From NCBI RefSeq assembly GCF_001584615.1, contig NZ_LQQC01000010.1, positions 248,001 through 312,000 on the forward strand: 64,000 bases of DNA, written 5' to 3'. The stretch comes from Brevibacterium ravenspurgense (GTDB lineage: Bacteria; Actinomycetota; Actinomycetes; Actinomycetales; Brevibacteriaceae). This document shows positions 19,775-28,095 of this stretch, one piece after another. A program made the position numbers and the translations under genes. The number at the start of each line of letters is the position of its first letter. The first letter of the stretch is position 1. The notes beneath the pieces are model-generated. The model did not search any database and was not told the origin of the DNA. It was given only the letters and a program-made list of their open reading frames with translations.

Positions 19775-21280
19775 ATGCGGCTAGCCAAGATCGTTGCAAC
19801 CCTCGGACCTGCTCAGAAATCCTACGAAGACATCCGTGCCATCATCGATGCCGGAGTCGATGTTCTTCGCTTCAACTTCTCCCACGGCACCCACGCTGAT
19901 CACAAGCGCCTGTACGGATGGGCGCGCGAAGCGGCCAACGACACCGGCCGTCCCGTTGCGGTCCTCATGGACCTGCAGGGGCCCAAGATTCGGCTGGGCA
20001 CGTTCGCTGACGGCAAGAAGCACTACTTCGAACGCGGTCAGCAATTCACGATCACAACCGACGACGTCGAAGGAACGGTCGAGCGCATCTCAACCACCTA
20101 CCCGGGTCTGCCCGGCGATGTCAGCGTCGGCGACCCGCTGCTGGTCGATGACGGTCGCGTGCGCCTGCGGGCAGTAGAAGTCGACGAAACCGACATTCTG
20201 GTTGAGGTCGAAGTTCCGGGCTACCTGTCCGACCACAAGGGCGTCAACCTACCCGGCGTAGCAGTCTCAGTGCCGGCGATGACCGAAAAGGACATCGCCG
20301 ACCTCCGCTTCGGGCTGCGCATGGGTGTGGACTGGGTGGCGCTGTCCTTCGTGCGCGATGCTGCAGATGCTGAGCTTATTCGCTCGATCATGGACGACGA
20401 GGGCATCCACATCCCCGTCATCGCGAAACTGGAGAAACCGCAGGCTGTCGAAAAGCTCGACGAAATCGTCGATGCCTTCGACGGGCTCATGGTTGCCCGC
20501 GGCGACCTTGGCGTCGAAGTTCCGCTGGAACAGGTTCCCCTCGTGCAGAAGCGCGCGATCGCCAAGTGCCGGCGCGAAGCCAAGCCTGTCATTGTGGCCA
20601 CCCAGATGCTCGAATCGATGATCGAAGAGCCACGGCCCACCCGCGCTGAAGCTTCCGACTGCGCCAACGCAGTGTTCGACGGCGCGGATGCGCTCATGCT
20701 CTCCGGTGAAACCTCGGTCGGTCAGCACTGGCTCGATGCGGTGCGCACAATGGCCCGCATCATCGAATCCTCCGAACAACAGGGCCTGCACCTTGTTCCC
20801 GAACTGGGCAGCGAGCCGAAGACCCGCGGCGGTGCAATCACCGCGGCTGCCGTGCAGGTCGCCCACGACCTCGACATCGACCACATGTGCGTGTTCACGC
20901 AGACGGGTGACTCGGTGCGCCGCATGTCGCGGCTGCGTGCGCCTCGTCGACTTCTTGCATTCACGCCTGACGTCAAGGTGCGTCACCAGCTTGCACTCAC
21001 CTGGGGTGTTGAAACGATCCTCGTGAACGAAGTCAGCCACACCGACCAGATGGCCCGGCAGACCGATGAAATCCTGCTGGGCGAGGGAATGGCCGATGAA
21101 GGTGAATACTGCGTCATCGTGGCCGGATCGCCCCCGGGACTGCCCGGGTCGACCAACGCCCTGCGCGTGCACAAACTCGGTGACGCCATCAAGGGCCTGG
21201 CGCCGGCATACCGGGATGACAACCAGATCTTCAGCCACCCGGAAGCAGGCTACGGAAAGATCACCGAACCGAACTTCTGA
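19775..21280 (+). CDS. pyk: Pyruvate kinase
   Basis: Pyk transfers phosphate from phosphoenolpyruvate to ADP, the last glycolytic step; gap, pgk and tpiA lie 24 kb away. The 501-residue protein begins MRLAKIVATLGPAQKSYEDI, shows RFNFSHG, LQGPKIRLG, the active-site ALSFVRDAADAEL region with VIAKLEKPQAVEKLDEI, the metal-binding ARGDLGVEVPLEQVP, and ATQMLESMI. The C-terminal domain (about 345-480) is the allosteric part. The ATG follows a TAGGGT -10 hexamer by 6 nt, suggesting a leaderless transcript. Confidence 0.97.
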   Translation: MRLAKIVATLGPAQKSYEDIRAIIDAGVDVLRFNFSHGTHADHKRLYGWAREAANDTGRPVAVLMDLQGPKIRLGTFADGKKHYFERGQQFTITTDDVEGTVERISTTYPGLPGDVSVGDPLLVDDGRVRLRAVEVDETDILVEVEVPGYLSDHKGVNLPGVAVSVPAMTEKDIADLRFGLRMGVDWVALSFVRDAADAELIRSIMDDEGIHIPVIAKLEKPQAVEKLDEIVDAFDGLMVARGDLGVEVPLEQVPLVQKRAIAKCRREAKPVIVATQMLESMIEEPRPTRAEASDCANAVFDGADALMLSGETSVGQHWLDAVRTMARIIESSEQQGLHLVPELGSEPKTRGGAITAAAVQVAHDLDIDHMCVFTQTGDSVRRMSRLRAPRRLLAFTPDVKVRHQLALTWGVETILVNEVSHTDQMARQTDEILLGEGMADEGEYCVIVAGSPPGLPGSTNALRVHKLGDAIKGLAPAYRDDNQIFSHPEAGYGKITEPNF

Positions 21281-21290
21281 CCGGTGACCG

Positions 21291-21302
21291 GCGCCTCGTG
21301 AG
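21291..21302 (+). repeat. Intergenic CCTCGTG motif, copy 3
   Basis: GCGCCTCGTGAG, 10 nt after the pyk stop. It is followed 33 nt later by copy 4, with a CCGGCAG/CTGCCGG hairpin between them. Confidence 0.45.
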
Positions 21303-21324
21303 GTAACCGGCAGAACCTGCCGGC

Positions 21325-21335
21325 CGCCTCGTGTG
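21325..21335 (+). repeat. Intergenic CCTCGTG motif, copy 4
   Basis: CGCCTCGTGTG, directly after a CCGGCAG/CTGCCGG hairpin in the pyk 3' region. Confidence 0.45.
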
Positions 21336-21373
21336 CTTCACCAGCGGTGCCGCGCAGGCTGCCCCAAACAGAA

Positions 21374-21409
21374 AATCTCGGGACATCGTTTCTACGATGT
21401 CCCGAGATT
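21374..21409 (-). terminator. Terminator of tRNA-Leu, possibly bidirectional with pyk
   Basis: A perfect 15-bp stem (21374-21388 with 21395-21409) and 6-nt loop lie 6 nt beyond the tRNA 3' end. On the minus strand it is followed by TTTTCTGTTTGG, a good U-rich tail. On the plus strand it could also stop pyk transcription. Confidence 0.85.
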
Positions 21410-21415
21410 GTTTCG

Positions 21416-21497
21416 TACCGGATGCGGGACTCGAACCCGCACATCTTGCGATAGAGCATTTTGAGTGCTCCGCGTCTACCAATTCCGCCAATCCGGC
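21416..21497 (-). tRNA. tRNA-Leu (anticodon CAA)
   Basis: Read on the minus strand, the 82-nt sequence starts GCCGGATTGGCGGAATTGG and ends in ATCCGGT plus the discriminator A. It has an acceptor stem with a G1:U72 wobble pair, a D-arm GGCGGAATTGGTAGAC, the anticodon arm GAGCA-CTCAAAA-TGCTC (anticodon CAA, decoding UUG), a variable arm of class II size, and a T-arm GCGGGTTCGAGTCCCGC. CCA is not encoded. This tRNA decodes TTG, the start codon used by pnuC, trpC and uvrC, although initiation there uses tRNA-fMet. Confidence 0.96.
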
Positions 21498-21604
21498 ATC
21501 AGGGCAATCGTAGTGCACGCGCTCAGATGCACAAAACAGGTGTCACCGGCGTGGTCTTTCACGCCCAGACCCGGCCTGCCATACCGTTTGCGCGCTGGGG
21601 CGAC

Positions 21605-21610
21605 TACGAT
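21605..21610 (+). promoter_or_regulatory. Putative -10 element (TACGAT) of the ANTAR regulator gene, leaderless
   Basis: TACGAT ends 6 nt before the GTG at 21617. The intervening GGAGGC could instead serve as a Shine-Dalgarno if transcription starts further upstream. Confidence 0.5.
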
Positions 21611-21616
21611 GGAGGC

Positions 21617-22222
21617 GTGTCTAACCCAGATCAAGAACTTCAGCCCGTACGCCGAGTCATCGTCGCCGAAGACGAATCCGTTATCCGACTCGACATTGTG
21701 GAAATGCTCCGGGAAGTCGGCTACGACGTCGTAGGCGAAGCGGGCGACGGCGAATCAGCCGTCCGCCTTGCCGAAGAGCTCCGTCCCGACCTTGTGGTCA
21801 TGGACATCAAAATGCCGAAGCTCGACGGCATTTCCGCAGCCGAGAAGATCGCTCGGGCCAGCATTGCCCCCGTCGTGCTGCTCACTGCGTTCTCGCAGAA
21901 GGAACTCGTTGAGCGCGCCCGCGATGCCGGTGCCATGGCCTATGTGGTCAAGCCGTTCACGGCTGCCGACCTGGTTCCCGCCTTGGAAATCGCCCAGTCG
22001 CGCTACCAGGAGATCCAGGCACTGGAATCTGAGATTGCGGATATGACCGACCGCTTCGAAACCCGGAAGCTGGTCGAACGAGCCAAGGGTCTGCTCATCT
22101 CCAACATGGGGCTGACCGAACCCGAAGCGTTCCGCTGGATTCAGAAGACGTCAATGGACCGTCGTCTGACAATGCGCGAAGTCGCCGAAACTGTTCTCAA
22201 CCAGCTCGATTCGAAAGACTGA
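21617..22222 (+). CDS. pdtaR: Response regulator with ANTAR RNA-binding domain (PdtaR type)
   Basis: ANTAR response regulators bind paired hairpins in nascent mRNAs and act as antiterminators; PdtaR is paired with the orphan kinase PdtaS. The 201 residues comprise a receiver domain (about 12-125; VIVAEDESVIRLDIVEML, phosphoacceptor Asp63 in VVMDIKMPKLDG, a later VVLLTAF and VKPF) and a C-terminal ANTAR domain (KLVERAKGLLISNMGLTEPEAF). I use the GTG at 21617 because it starts just before the receiver fold; the frame runs on upstream into the tRNA gene. In mycobacteria the gene lies near pyk and polA as here. No kinase gene is in the window. A terminator follows. Confidence 0.9.
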   Translation: MSNPDQELQPVRRVIVAEDESVIRLDIVEMLREVGYDVVGEAGDGESAVRLAEELRPDLVVMDIKMPKLDGISAAEKIARASIAPVVLLTAFSQKELVERARDAGAMAYVVKPFTAADLVPALEIAQSRYQEIQALESEIADMTDRFETRKLVERAKGLLISNMGLTEPEAFRWIQKTSMDRRLTMREVAETVLNQLDSKD

Positions 22223-22232
22223 GCTTTCGCTG

Positions 22233-22270
22233 AAGGCGGTCCTGACCCGTTAGCGGGCGGGGCCGCCTTT
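22233..22270 (+). terminator. Terminator after the ANTAR regulator gene
   Basis: AAGGCGG (22233-22239) pairs with CCGCCTT (22263-22269), extended by inner G-C pairs around a short loop, 11 nt after the stop codon. Confidence 0.75.
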
Positions 22271-22323
22271 GCTGTGCGCGGGTGGCTGGTGGTTCGGTTC
22301 GCAGGTCGGTACAGACAGCGTCA

Positions 22324-22770
22324 TCATCGCTGCGGCTGGAGCACCAGGTTGGTGATCCGCACAATCGACAGGAGCTTGCCGTTGTCGTCCGTCATGCGAA
22401 CCTCGTGGTTGATGATGGTGCGTCCAGCGTGGATGACTTCAGCGCGTCCCCAAACCCGTCCGCTGCGAGCGGCTTTCAGGTGGGTGGCGTTGAGGTCAAC
22501 GCCGACGACGTTCGTCCCGGCGCGCATGAAAGAGTGCAGCGAAGCCAGGGATTCTGCAAGCGCCACGTGTGCGCCGCCGTGGAAAAGGCCCGCGGGCTGC
22601 TTATTGCCCTCAACCGGCACGCTGCCCGTCAGGAATTCGTAGCCCAGGGTGTCCACCGACATGTTCATAGCGGCCATGAGGGTGTCGTCGTCAAACTTCT
22701 GGTAGTCGGCGAGGATTGCCGCGTATTCTTCTTCGCTCAATCCCTTCGCCAGTGGTGTGATCTGCTTCAT
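22324..22770 (-). CDS. Hotdog-fold thioesterase (PaaI/YbgC-like)
   Basis: Hotdog thioesterases hydrolyse acyl-CoA thioesters. The 148-residue protein contains VEGNKQPAGLFHGGAHVALAES-type sequence near 54-75, the typical HGG active-site turn of the PaaI group, followed by ATHLKAARSGRVWGRAEVIHAGR and a closing VRITNLVL strand. The ATG at 22770 has AGGAGGAAC directly upstream. The frame stays open far upstream across polA, but those residues are antisense to polA and are not part of the gene. It is divergent from polA. The substrate is unknown. Confidence 0.88.
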   Translation of the reverse strand: MKQITPLAKGLSEEEYAAILADYQKFDDDTLMAAMNMSVDTLGYEFLTGSVPVEGNKQPAGLFHGGAHVALAESLASLHSFMRAGTNVVGVDLNATHLKAARSGRVWGRAEVIHAGRTIINHEVRMTDDNGKLLSIVRITNLVLQPQR

Positions 22771-22788
22771 GTTCCTCCTTGTGGGGTC

Positions 22789-22794
22789 ACTGTA
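22789..22794 (-). promoter_or_regulatory. Putative -10 element (TACAGT) of the thioesterase gene
   Basis: On the minus strand TACAGT precedes a leader of roughly 13 nt with a strong AGGAGG site. It lies back to back with the polA promoter. Confidence 0.5.
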
Positions 22795-22833
22795 GTCGAT
22801 TGAATCCGCCCCGCCTTGCCGCAGCTTTGCCGG

Positions 22834-22839
22834 TAGTGT
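22834..22839 (+). promoter_or_regulatory. Putative -10 element (TAGTGT) of polA, leaderless
   Basis: TAGTGT ends 6 nt before the polA GTG. Confidence 0.55.
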
Positions 22840-22845
22840 TGAGGT

Positions 22846-25473
22846 GTGAGCACGAAGCGACTTCTTCTGATTGACGGCCATTCCCTTGCCTACCGGGCGT
22901 ACTACGCTCTGCCGCCGGAGAACTTCTCGACGGCTGACGGGCAGACCACGAACGCTGTTTTCGGTTTCGCCCGGATGCTGTTGACGGCGGTCAACACGCT
23001 TGAGCCCACGCATGTGGCCGTGGCTTTCGATTTGGGCCGGCAGACCTTCCGGCTCGAGGAGTACCCGGAGTACAAGGCCGGACGCGCCAAGACGCCGGAG
23101 GACTTCCACGGCCAGGTCGACCTCATCAAGGACATGCTTGCCGCCTTCGGCGTTCCGGTCATCACCCGGGAGGGGTACGAGGCGGATGATCTGTTGGCCT
23201 CGCTTGCTCGCCGGGGTGCGGGGGAGGGCTATGACACCCTCATCGCCTCGGGTGACAAAGACTCCTTCCAGCTGGCCGACGACAACATCACGATCATGTA
23301 TCCCAAGAGGGGCTTCACCGACCTGCAGCACATGACGCCGCAGGCGGTGGAAGACAAATACGGCGTCAGCCCTGCCAACTACCGAGGCCTTGCTGCTCTC
23401 GTGGGCGAAAAGGCCGACAACCTGCCCGGGGTTCCGGGAGTCGGCGAAAAGACCGCCGCAAAATGGCTGACGAAGTACGGTGATCTGCCGGCTATCATCG
23501 ACAACGCGGAGGACATCGGAGGCAAAGTCGGGCAGAGCCTGCGCGACCACCTTGCCGATGTCGAGCGGAATTACCGTCTTAACCGTCTTATCGACGATCT
23601 CGACATTCCGCTGGAACTGGGCGATGCAGCGCTGGGACGCGGCAGCGCCGAGGCGATCGGCGAACTGTTCGATGTTCTCGAGTTCCGCCAGCTCTCAGCT
23701 GAGATCGGCCCATTCCTCGGTGGTGCTGAGATTCAGGCGCCGGCGGGAAGCGAAGTGCCCGCACCGCAGAAGACTGACGATGTGGCGGCTGTTGTCGCTG
23801 CCGCCGAGGGTGAAGTTTTGGGTGTCGACGTCGACCTCGAAACACCGGACGTGCTCGGCTTTGCCGCCGGTGACAGCGCGTGGCTTATCGACATGACCGC
23901 ACTTGGCCCGGAAGCCGAAAAACAGGTCGCCAGCCTGCTTGCAGAGCATCCGCAGATCACCATGCACGACGCTAAGCCGCAGATCAAAGCGCTTGCCGAC
24001 AACGGCCTGCGGGTGCGCGTGTGGACTGACACGGAGCTTGCCGCCTATCTGCTGATGCCGGATGCGCGCGGCTACGATCTCGAAGAGCTCGCTCAGAGCC
24101 GTGCCGGAATCGCAGCCGCGCAGCCTGACGAGAACGCCGGCACCCTGCTTGAGAACACGGATGACGAGGCTGCGGGCAGGAGAGCCTACCTCGCCTCGCG
24201 ACTGGCACCGCTGCTGCGAGAACAGCTGGACGAATACAGCCAGCTGGCGGTCCTTGATGACATTGAAATGCCCACACAGGCTGTTCTTGCTCAGATGGAG
24301 CTCGTCGGCATCAATATCGATTCCTCGCAGCTGCAGAAGCTCATTGACGAGTTCGGGCGTGAAGCCGACCAGAGCGCAGAAGACGCGTACGCGGCTATCG
24401 GCCACACCGTCAACCTCGGTTCGCCAAAACAGCTGCAGACCGTGCTGTTCGATGAACTCGACATGCCGAAGACCAAGAAGACGAAAACGGGCTACACCAC
24501 GAATGCGGATGCGCTCAACGATCTGTTCCGCAAAACGCAGCACCCTTTCTTGGAGCACCTGCTGGCTCACCGAGAGCGCACCAAGCTCAAGCAGACGGTT
24601 GTCGGTCTGAAGAAGGAAATCTCCGACGACGGGCGGATTCACACCACCTATCTGCAGACGATGACGGCTACAGGCAGGCTCAGCTCAAAAGACCCAAACC
24701 TGCAGAACATCCCGGTCCGCACGGACTCGGGAAGGCGCATCCGCGGTGTTTTCACCGCAGACGCGGACGCCGGATTCACGGACTTGATGAGCGCTGACTA
24801 TTCGCAGATCGAAATGCGGATCATGGCCCACCTTTCCGGGGACGAAGCGCTCATTGATGCGTTTCGCGACGGTGAGGACCTGCACTCCTTCGTCGCCGGC
24901 CAGGTGTTCCAGATTCCAGTGGAGGAGGTCAGCCGCCCGCAGCGCGAAAAGGTCAAGGCCATGTCCTACGGCCTGGTCTACGGTTTGTCTGCCTACGGTC
25001 TGTCGAATCAGCTGGGCATCAGCCCGAACGAAGCCTCGGAGCTCATGGCCGAGTACTTCTCGCGCTTCGGCGCGGTGAAGGAATACCTCGACGGTTCCGT
25101 CGAAGAAGCACGGAAGATGGGCTACACGCAGACGATGTACGGTCGTCGCCGCTATCTGCCGGCCCTGCAGTCGGATAGCCGTCCGCAGCGTGAAATGGCC
25201 GAACGCGCAGCTCTCAACAGCCCTATTCAGGGCACCGCGGCAGACATCATGAAGATCGCCATGTGCAGGATTGCCGACGCATTGGCCGAGGCGGAGCTCA
25301 AGTCCCGCATTCTTCTGCAGGTGCACGATGAAGTGATCGTCGAGTGCGCTGCGGGTGAGTTCGACAGCGTCGAGAAGATTGTGGTCGACACGATGAGCAG
25401 CGCGGCTGAGCTCAGTGTTCCCCTGGACGTCAATGTGGGACGCGGCCCGGACTGGCAGTCAGCGGCTCACTGA
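22846..25473 (+). CDS. polA: DNA polymerase I
   Basis: PolA removes RNA primers and fills gaps in replication and excision repair, the latter with UvrABC encoded downstream. The 875 residues contain a 5'-3' exonuclease domain (about 1-300; LLLIDGHSLAYRAYYAL, YEADDLLASLA, GDKDSFQL), a reduced 3'-5' exonuclease-like domain (about 305-490), and the polymerase domain. Polymerase motifs are MSADYSQIEMRIMAHLSGD (A), REKVKAMSYGLVYGLSAYG (B) and LQVHDEVIVE (C). In the middle domain a DLET resembling Exo I remains, but I see no Tyr-x3-Asp Exo III motif, so proofreading is probably lost, as in mycobacterial PolA. The GTG start appears leaderless. Confidence 0.97.
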   Translation: MSTKRLLLIDGHSLAYRAYYALPPENFSTADGQTTNAVFGFARMLLTAVNTLEPTHVAVAFDLGRQTFRLEEYPEYKAGRAKTPEDFHGQVDLIKDMLAAFGVPVITREGYEADDLLASLARRGAGEGYDTLIASGDKDSFQLADDNITIMYPKRGFTDLQHMTPQAVEDKYGVSPANYRGLAALVGEKADNLPGVPGVGEKTAAKWLTKYGDLPAIIDNAEDIGGKVGQSLRDHLADVERNYRLNRLIDDLDIPLELGDAALGRGSAEAIGELFDVLEFRQLSAEIGPFLGGAEIQAPAGSEVPAPQKTDDVAAVVAAAEGEVLGVDVDLETPDVLGFAAGDSAWLIDMTALGPEAEKQVASLLAEHPQITMHDAKPQIKALADNGLRVRVWTDTELAAYLLMPDARGYDLEELAQSRAGIAAAQPDENAGTLLENTDDEAAGRRAYLASRLAPLLREQLDEYSQLAVLDDIEMPTQAVLAQMELVGINIDSSQLQKLIDEFGREADQSAEDAYAAIGHTVNLGSPKQLQTVLFDELDMPKTKKTKTGYTTNADALNDLFRKTQHPFLEHLLAHRERTKLKQTVVGLKKEISDDGRIHTTYLQTMTATGRLSSKDPNLQNIPVRTDSGRRIRGVFTADADAGFTDLMSADYSQIEMRIMAHLSGDEALIDAFRDGEDLHSFVAGQVFQIPVEEVSRPQREKVKAMSYGLVYGLSAYGLSNQLGISPNEASELMAEYFSRFGAVKEYLDGSVEEARKMGYTQTMYGRRRYLPALQSDSRPQREMAERAALNSPIQGTAADIMKIAMCRIADALAEAELKSRILLQVHDEVIVECAAGEFDSVEKIVVDTMSSAAELSVPLDVNVGRGPDWQSAAH

Positions 25474-25481
25474 CAGACCGT

Positions 25482-25527
25482 ACAGATGAGTGTGGCCCCG
25501 CCCGGCGGCGGGGCCACACTCATCTGT
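25482..25527 (+). terminator. Bidirectional terminator between polA and the methyltransferase gene
   Basis: A perfect 21-bp stem (25482-25502 with 25507-25527) around a 4-nt loop fills the gap between the convergent polA and methyltransferase stops. No strong U tract follows on either strand. Confidence 0.85.
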
Positions 25528-25529
25528 GG

Positions 25530-26366
25530 TTAGTCAGCCAGTCGCGTTGAGAAGATCGCGGTGCCCGGCATCAGCTTGCCGCGCAGGGGAGACCAGCCGC
25601 CCCACGAAGTGTCGTTGTCTTCGGGCCATTCAGGTTCCGTGAGCTTTTCCAGGACGAAACCGGCACCGTGGATGAGTGAAATCCAGTCGCCCAGCGTTCG
25701 GTGGTGCTCGGCGTAGACCGGGTTGCCCTGTTCGTCGAGTTCGACGTAGGGAGTGCGGTCGAAGTAGGAGTATTCGACGCACAGGCCGTCTTCACCCGGA
25801 ACATCCGGGAAGATCCACCGCAGCGGGTGGGTTACGGAGAACACCCAGCGGCCCCCGGGCCGAAGAACCCGGGCAGTTTCGGCCAGAACCTTTTCAGCGT
25901 CCTTCACGAAGGGCAGAGCGCCGTAAGACGAAAAGGCGATGTCAAAGGAACCCGAAGGGAAGGGCAGCTGGCGAGCATCGGCCAGCAGGAAGGTGGGCGG
26001 AGTGGCGGATTCGCTCAGCGGGTTCTCCCTGGACAGACGCGCAGCCTGTTCCAGCATGCCGGACGAAACATCGCACCCGGTGACAATGCCGCCCTGTTCG
26101 GCAACCCAGCGCGAACACTGGCCCGCGCCACAGCCGATTTCGAGCACCTGCCGGCGCGCAACATCGCCGAGCAGGTTGACGTCGTCTTCGTTAACCCCCT
26201 CTGGACACCAGATGAATTCTTTAGCGCCGAGGAATGAGCCGTGTTCGGCCAGATAGTCTTCCGCCGAATTGTCCCAATAGGTGCGATTTGCCCTGACAGA
26301 GGCCTCTTCGTCGATCGGAAAGTATCCGCCGGAGATGATGCTGGGGTAGCCGTCAGACGTGCTCAT
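25530..26366 (-). CDS. Class I SAM-dependent methyltransferase
   Basis: The 278-residue protein has a Methyltransf_11-type Rossmann core: motif I VLEIGCGAGQCSRWVAE near 75-91, the acidic GCDVSSGMLEQA near 97-108, LLADARQLPFPSGSFDIAFSSY near 127-148, and VLRPGGRWVFSVTHP. The N-terminal 60 residues (YWDNSAEDYLAEHGSFLGA) form the substrate cap usual for this group. The ATG at 26366 has AGGAATGGAAG upstream. It is a lone gene divergent from rpsA. The substrate cannot be told from sequence. Confidence 0.88.
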   Translation of the reverse strand: MSTSDGYPSIISGGYFPIDEEASVRANRTYWDNSAEDYLAEHGSFLGAKEFIWCPEGVNEDDVNLLGDVARRQVLEIGCGAGQCSRWVAEQGGIVTGCDVSSGMLEQAARLSRENPLSESATPPTFLLADARQLPFPSGSFDIAFSSYGALPFVKDAEKVLAETARVLRPGGRWVFSVTHPLRWIFPDVPGEDGLCVEYSYFDRTPYVELDEQGNPVYAEHHRTLGDWISLIHGAGFVLEKLTEPEWPEDNDTSWGGWSPLRGKLMPGTAIFSTRLAD

Positions 26367-26399
26367 ACACTTCCATTCCTATTGAACAGCGGGTTGTCT

Positions 26400-26405
26400 A
26401 TTCTA
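26400..26405 (-). promoter_or_regulatory. Putative -10 element (TAGAAT) of the methyltransferase gene
   Basis: TAGAAT on the minus strand lies 33 nt upstream of the ATG, leaving a short leader with the ribosome-binding site. Confidence 0.5.
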
Positions 26406-26423
26406 AACCGCCTCAATGGATGT

Positions 26424-26429
26424 TACGAT
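26424..26429 (+). promoter_or_regulatory. Candidate -10 element (TACGAT) and leader of rpsA
   Basis: TACGAT would give a TSS near 26436 and a roughly 120-nt rpsA leader, unlike the leaderless genes in the window. The leader contains ACAGA-ATA-TCTGT (26473-26485), which could fold, and two direct CCGGACC repeats. Such a leader would suit autoregulation by S1, but that is inference. Confidence 0.35.
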
Positions 26430-26555
26430 TATCCACTGTGTAATGCTTGCGCTGATAACGCGCCCGCGTACACAGAATATCTGTCCATATCAACACGAGC
26501 TCCGGACCGAGCAGCCCGCCCGGACCGGATAATCCAAATCGGAGTCCCTAACTTT

Positions 26556-28034
26556 ATGACCACTAGCACGCCGGACGCGGCGAACACCAAGCAGATCGCT
26601 GTCGACGACATCGGATCTGCGGAAGATTTCCTCGCGGCAGTCGACGAAACCATCAAGTACTTCAACGACGGAGACATCGTTGAGGGCACAGTCGTCAAGG
26701 TCGACCGCGACGAAGTCCTGGTCGACATCGGATACAAGACGGAAGGTGTCATCCTTTCGCGCGAACTGTCGATCAAGCACGACGTCGACCCCTCTGAGGT
26801 TGTCGAAGTCGGGGATCCGATCGAAGCCCTCGTGCTGACGAAGGAAGACAAAGACGGTCGCCTGATGCTCTCGAAGAAGCGCGCACAGTACGAGCGCGCT
26901 TGGGGCGACATCGAAAAGATCAAGGAAGACGACGGCGTCGTCACCGGTTCGGTCATCGAGGTTGTCAAGGGCGGCCTCATCGTAGACATCGGACTGCGCG
27001 GCTTCCTGCCCGCTTCGCTTGTTGAAATGCGCCGCGTGCGCGACCTCACGCCGTACATCGGCCAGGAAGTCGAAGCCAAGATCATCGAGCTCGACAAGAA
27101 CCGCAACAACGTTGTTCTGTCGCGCCGCGCATGGCTGGAAGAAACCCAGTCGGCCGTTCGCCACGACTTCCTGCAGACCCTGCAGAAGGGCCAGGTGCGC
27201 CCCGGTGTCGTGTCGTCGATCGTCAACTTCGGTGCCTTCGTGGACCTGGGCGGAGTCGACGGGCTCGTCCACGTGTCCGAACTGTCCTGGAAGCACATCG
27301 ACCACCCGTCCGAGGTCGTCGCAGTCGGCGACGAAGTCACAGTCGAGGTTCTCGACGTCGACATGGACCGCGAACGCGTCTCCCTGTCGCTCAAGGCAAC
27401 CCAGGAAGACCCGTGGCAGCACTTCGCTCGCACCCACGTCATCGGCCAGATCGTGCCCGGTAAGGTCACCAAGCTCGTTCCGTTCGGTGCGTTCGTTCGC
27501 GTCGAAGACGGCATCGAGGGCCTCGTGCACATCTCCGAACTCGCTGTCCGCCACATCGACCTGCCCGAACAGGTCGTGTCGGTCGACGAAACCATCTACG
27601 TCAAGGTCATCGACATCGACCTGGACCGCCGCCGCATCTCGCTGTCGCTCAAGCAGGCCAACGAAGGTGTAGACCCGGACGCCGAGGAATTCCTCGACCC
27701 GGCCCTCTACGGCATGCTCCAGGAGTACGACGAAGACGGCAACTACAAGTACCCCGAAGGCTTCGACCCCGAAACCCAGGAATGGATGGAAGGCTACGAA
27801 GCACAGCGCGAAGAATGGGAGCAGCAGTACGCAGCCGCCCAGGAACGCTGGGAAGAGCACAAGAAGCAGGTTGCTCGCGCAATCGCCGCCGACGCAGAAG
27901 CCGCCGCTCAGGCTGGCGACGACGCAGCCGGTGCGGGCGCTTCGTTCAGCACGGAAGAATCCGCTGAAGACGAAGGCACCCTGGCTTCCGACGAAGCTCT
28001 CGCCGCTCTGCGCGAAAAGCTCGCTGGCAGCTGA
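26556..28034 (+). CDS. rpsA: 30S ribosomal protein S1
   Basis: S1 helps mRNA bind to the small ribosomal subunit. The 492-residue protein has four S1 RNA-binding repeats (starting near DIVEGTVVKVDRDEVLVDIG, GVVTGSVIEVVKGGLIVDIG, GQVRPGVVSSIVNFGAFVDL and GQIVPGKVTKLVPFGAFVRV), then an acidic C-terminal tail from about 390, typical of actinobacterial S1. The ATG at 26556 is preceded by GGAG; an upstream in-frame extension to 26241 lacks homologous character. Four repeats rather than six is normal for this phylum. In a genome with many leaderless messages the role of S1 in initiation is of interest. A strong terminator follows. Confidence 0.96.
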   Translation: MTTSTPDAANTKQIAVDDIGSAEDFLAAVDETIKYFNDGDIVEGTVVKVDRDEVLVDIGYKTEGVILSRELSIKHDVDPSEVVEVGDPIEALVLTKEDKDGRLMLSKKRAQYERAWGDIEKIKEDDGVVTGSVIEVVKGGLIVDIGLRGFLPASLVEMRRVRDLTPYIGQEVEAKIIELDKNRNNVVLSRRAWLEETQSAVRHDFLQTLQKGQVRPGVVSSIVNFGAFVDLGGVDGLVHVSELSWKHIDHPSEVVAVGDEVTVEVLDVDMDRERVSLSLKATQEDPWQHFARTHVIGQIVPGKVTKLVPFGAFVRVEDGIEGLVHISELAVRHIDLPEQVVSVDETIYVKVIDIDLDRRRISLSLKQANEGVDPDAEEFLDPALYGMLQEYDEDGNYKYPEGFDPETQEWMEGYEAQREEWEQQYAAAQERWEEHKKQVARAIAADAEAAAQAGDDAAGAGASFSTEESAEDEGTLASDEALAALREKLAGS

Positions 28035-28048
28035 CCTTCTCTGAAGTT

Positions 28049-28090
28049 AGGCCGTGGCCGCTCCCTCCGGAGTGGCCACGGCCTCTTCTT
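28049..28090 (+). terminator. Terminator after rpsA
   Basis: AGGCCGTGGCC (28049-28059) pairs with GGCCACGGCCT (28074-28084), followed by CTTCTTTT. It separates rpsA from the next gene, which starts only 5 nt beyond. Confidence 0.85.
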
Positions 28091-28095
28091 TTGGC

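Noticed and set aside
22771-23550. N-terminal extension of the thioesterase frame across polA
   Set aside because: The added part is antisense to the polA exonuclease domain, and a strong AGGAGG precedes the internal ATG at 22770.
26241-26555. Upstream start for rpsA
   Set aside because: The extra 105 codons run over two divergent promoter-like regions and do not resemble S1; ATG 26556 has GGAG in front.
28054-28095. GTG start for the membrane protein after rpsA
   Set aside because: It would place the first codons inside the rpsA terminator hairpin; ATG 28096 begins a normal signal-anchor helix.
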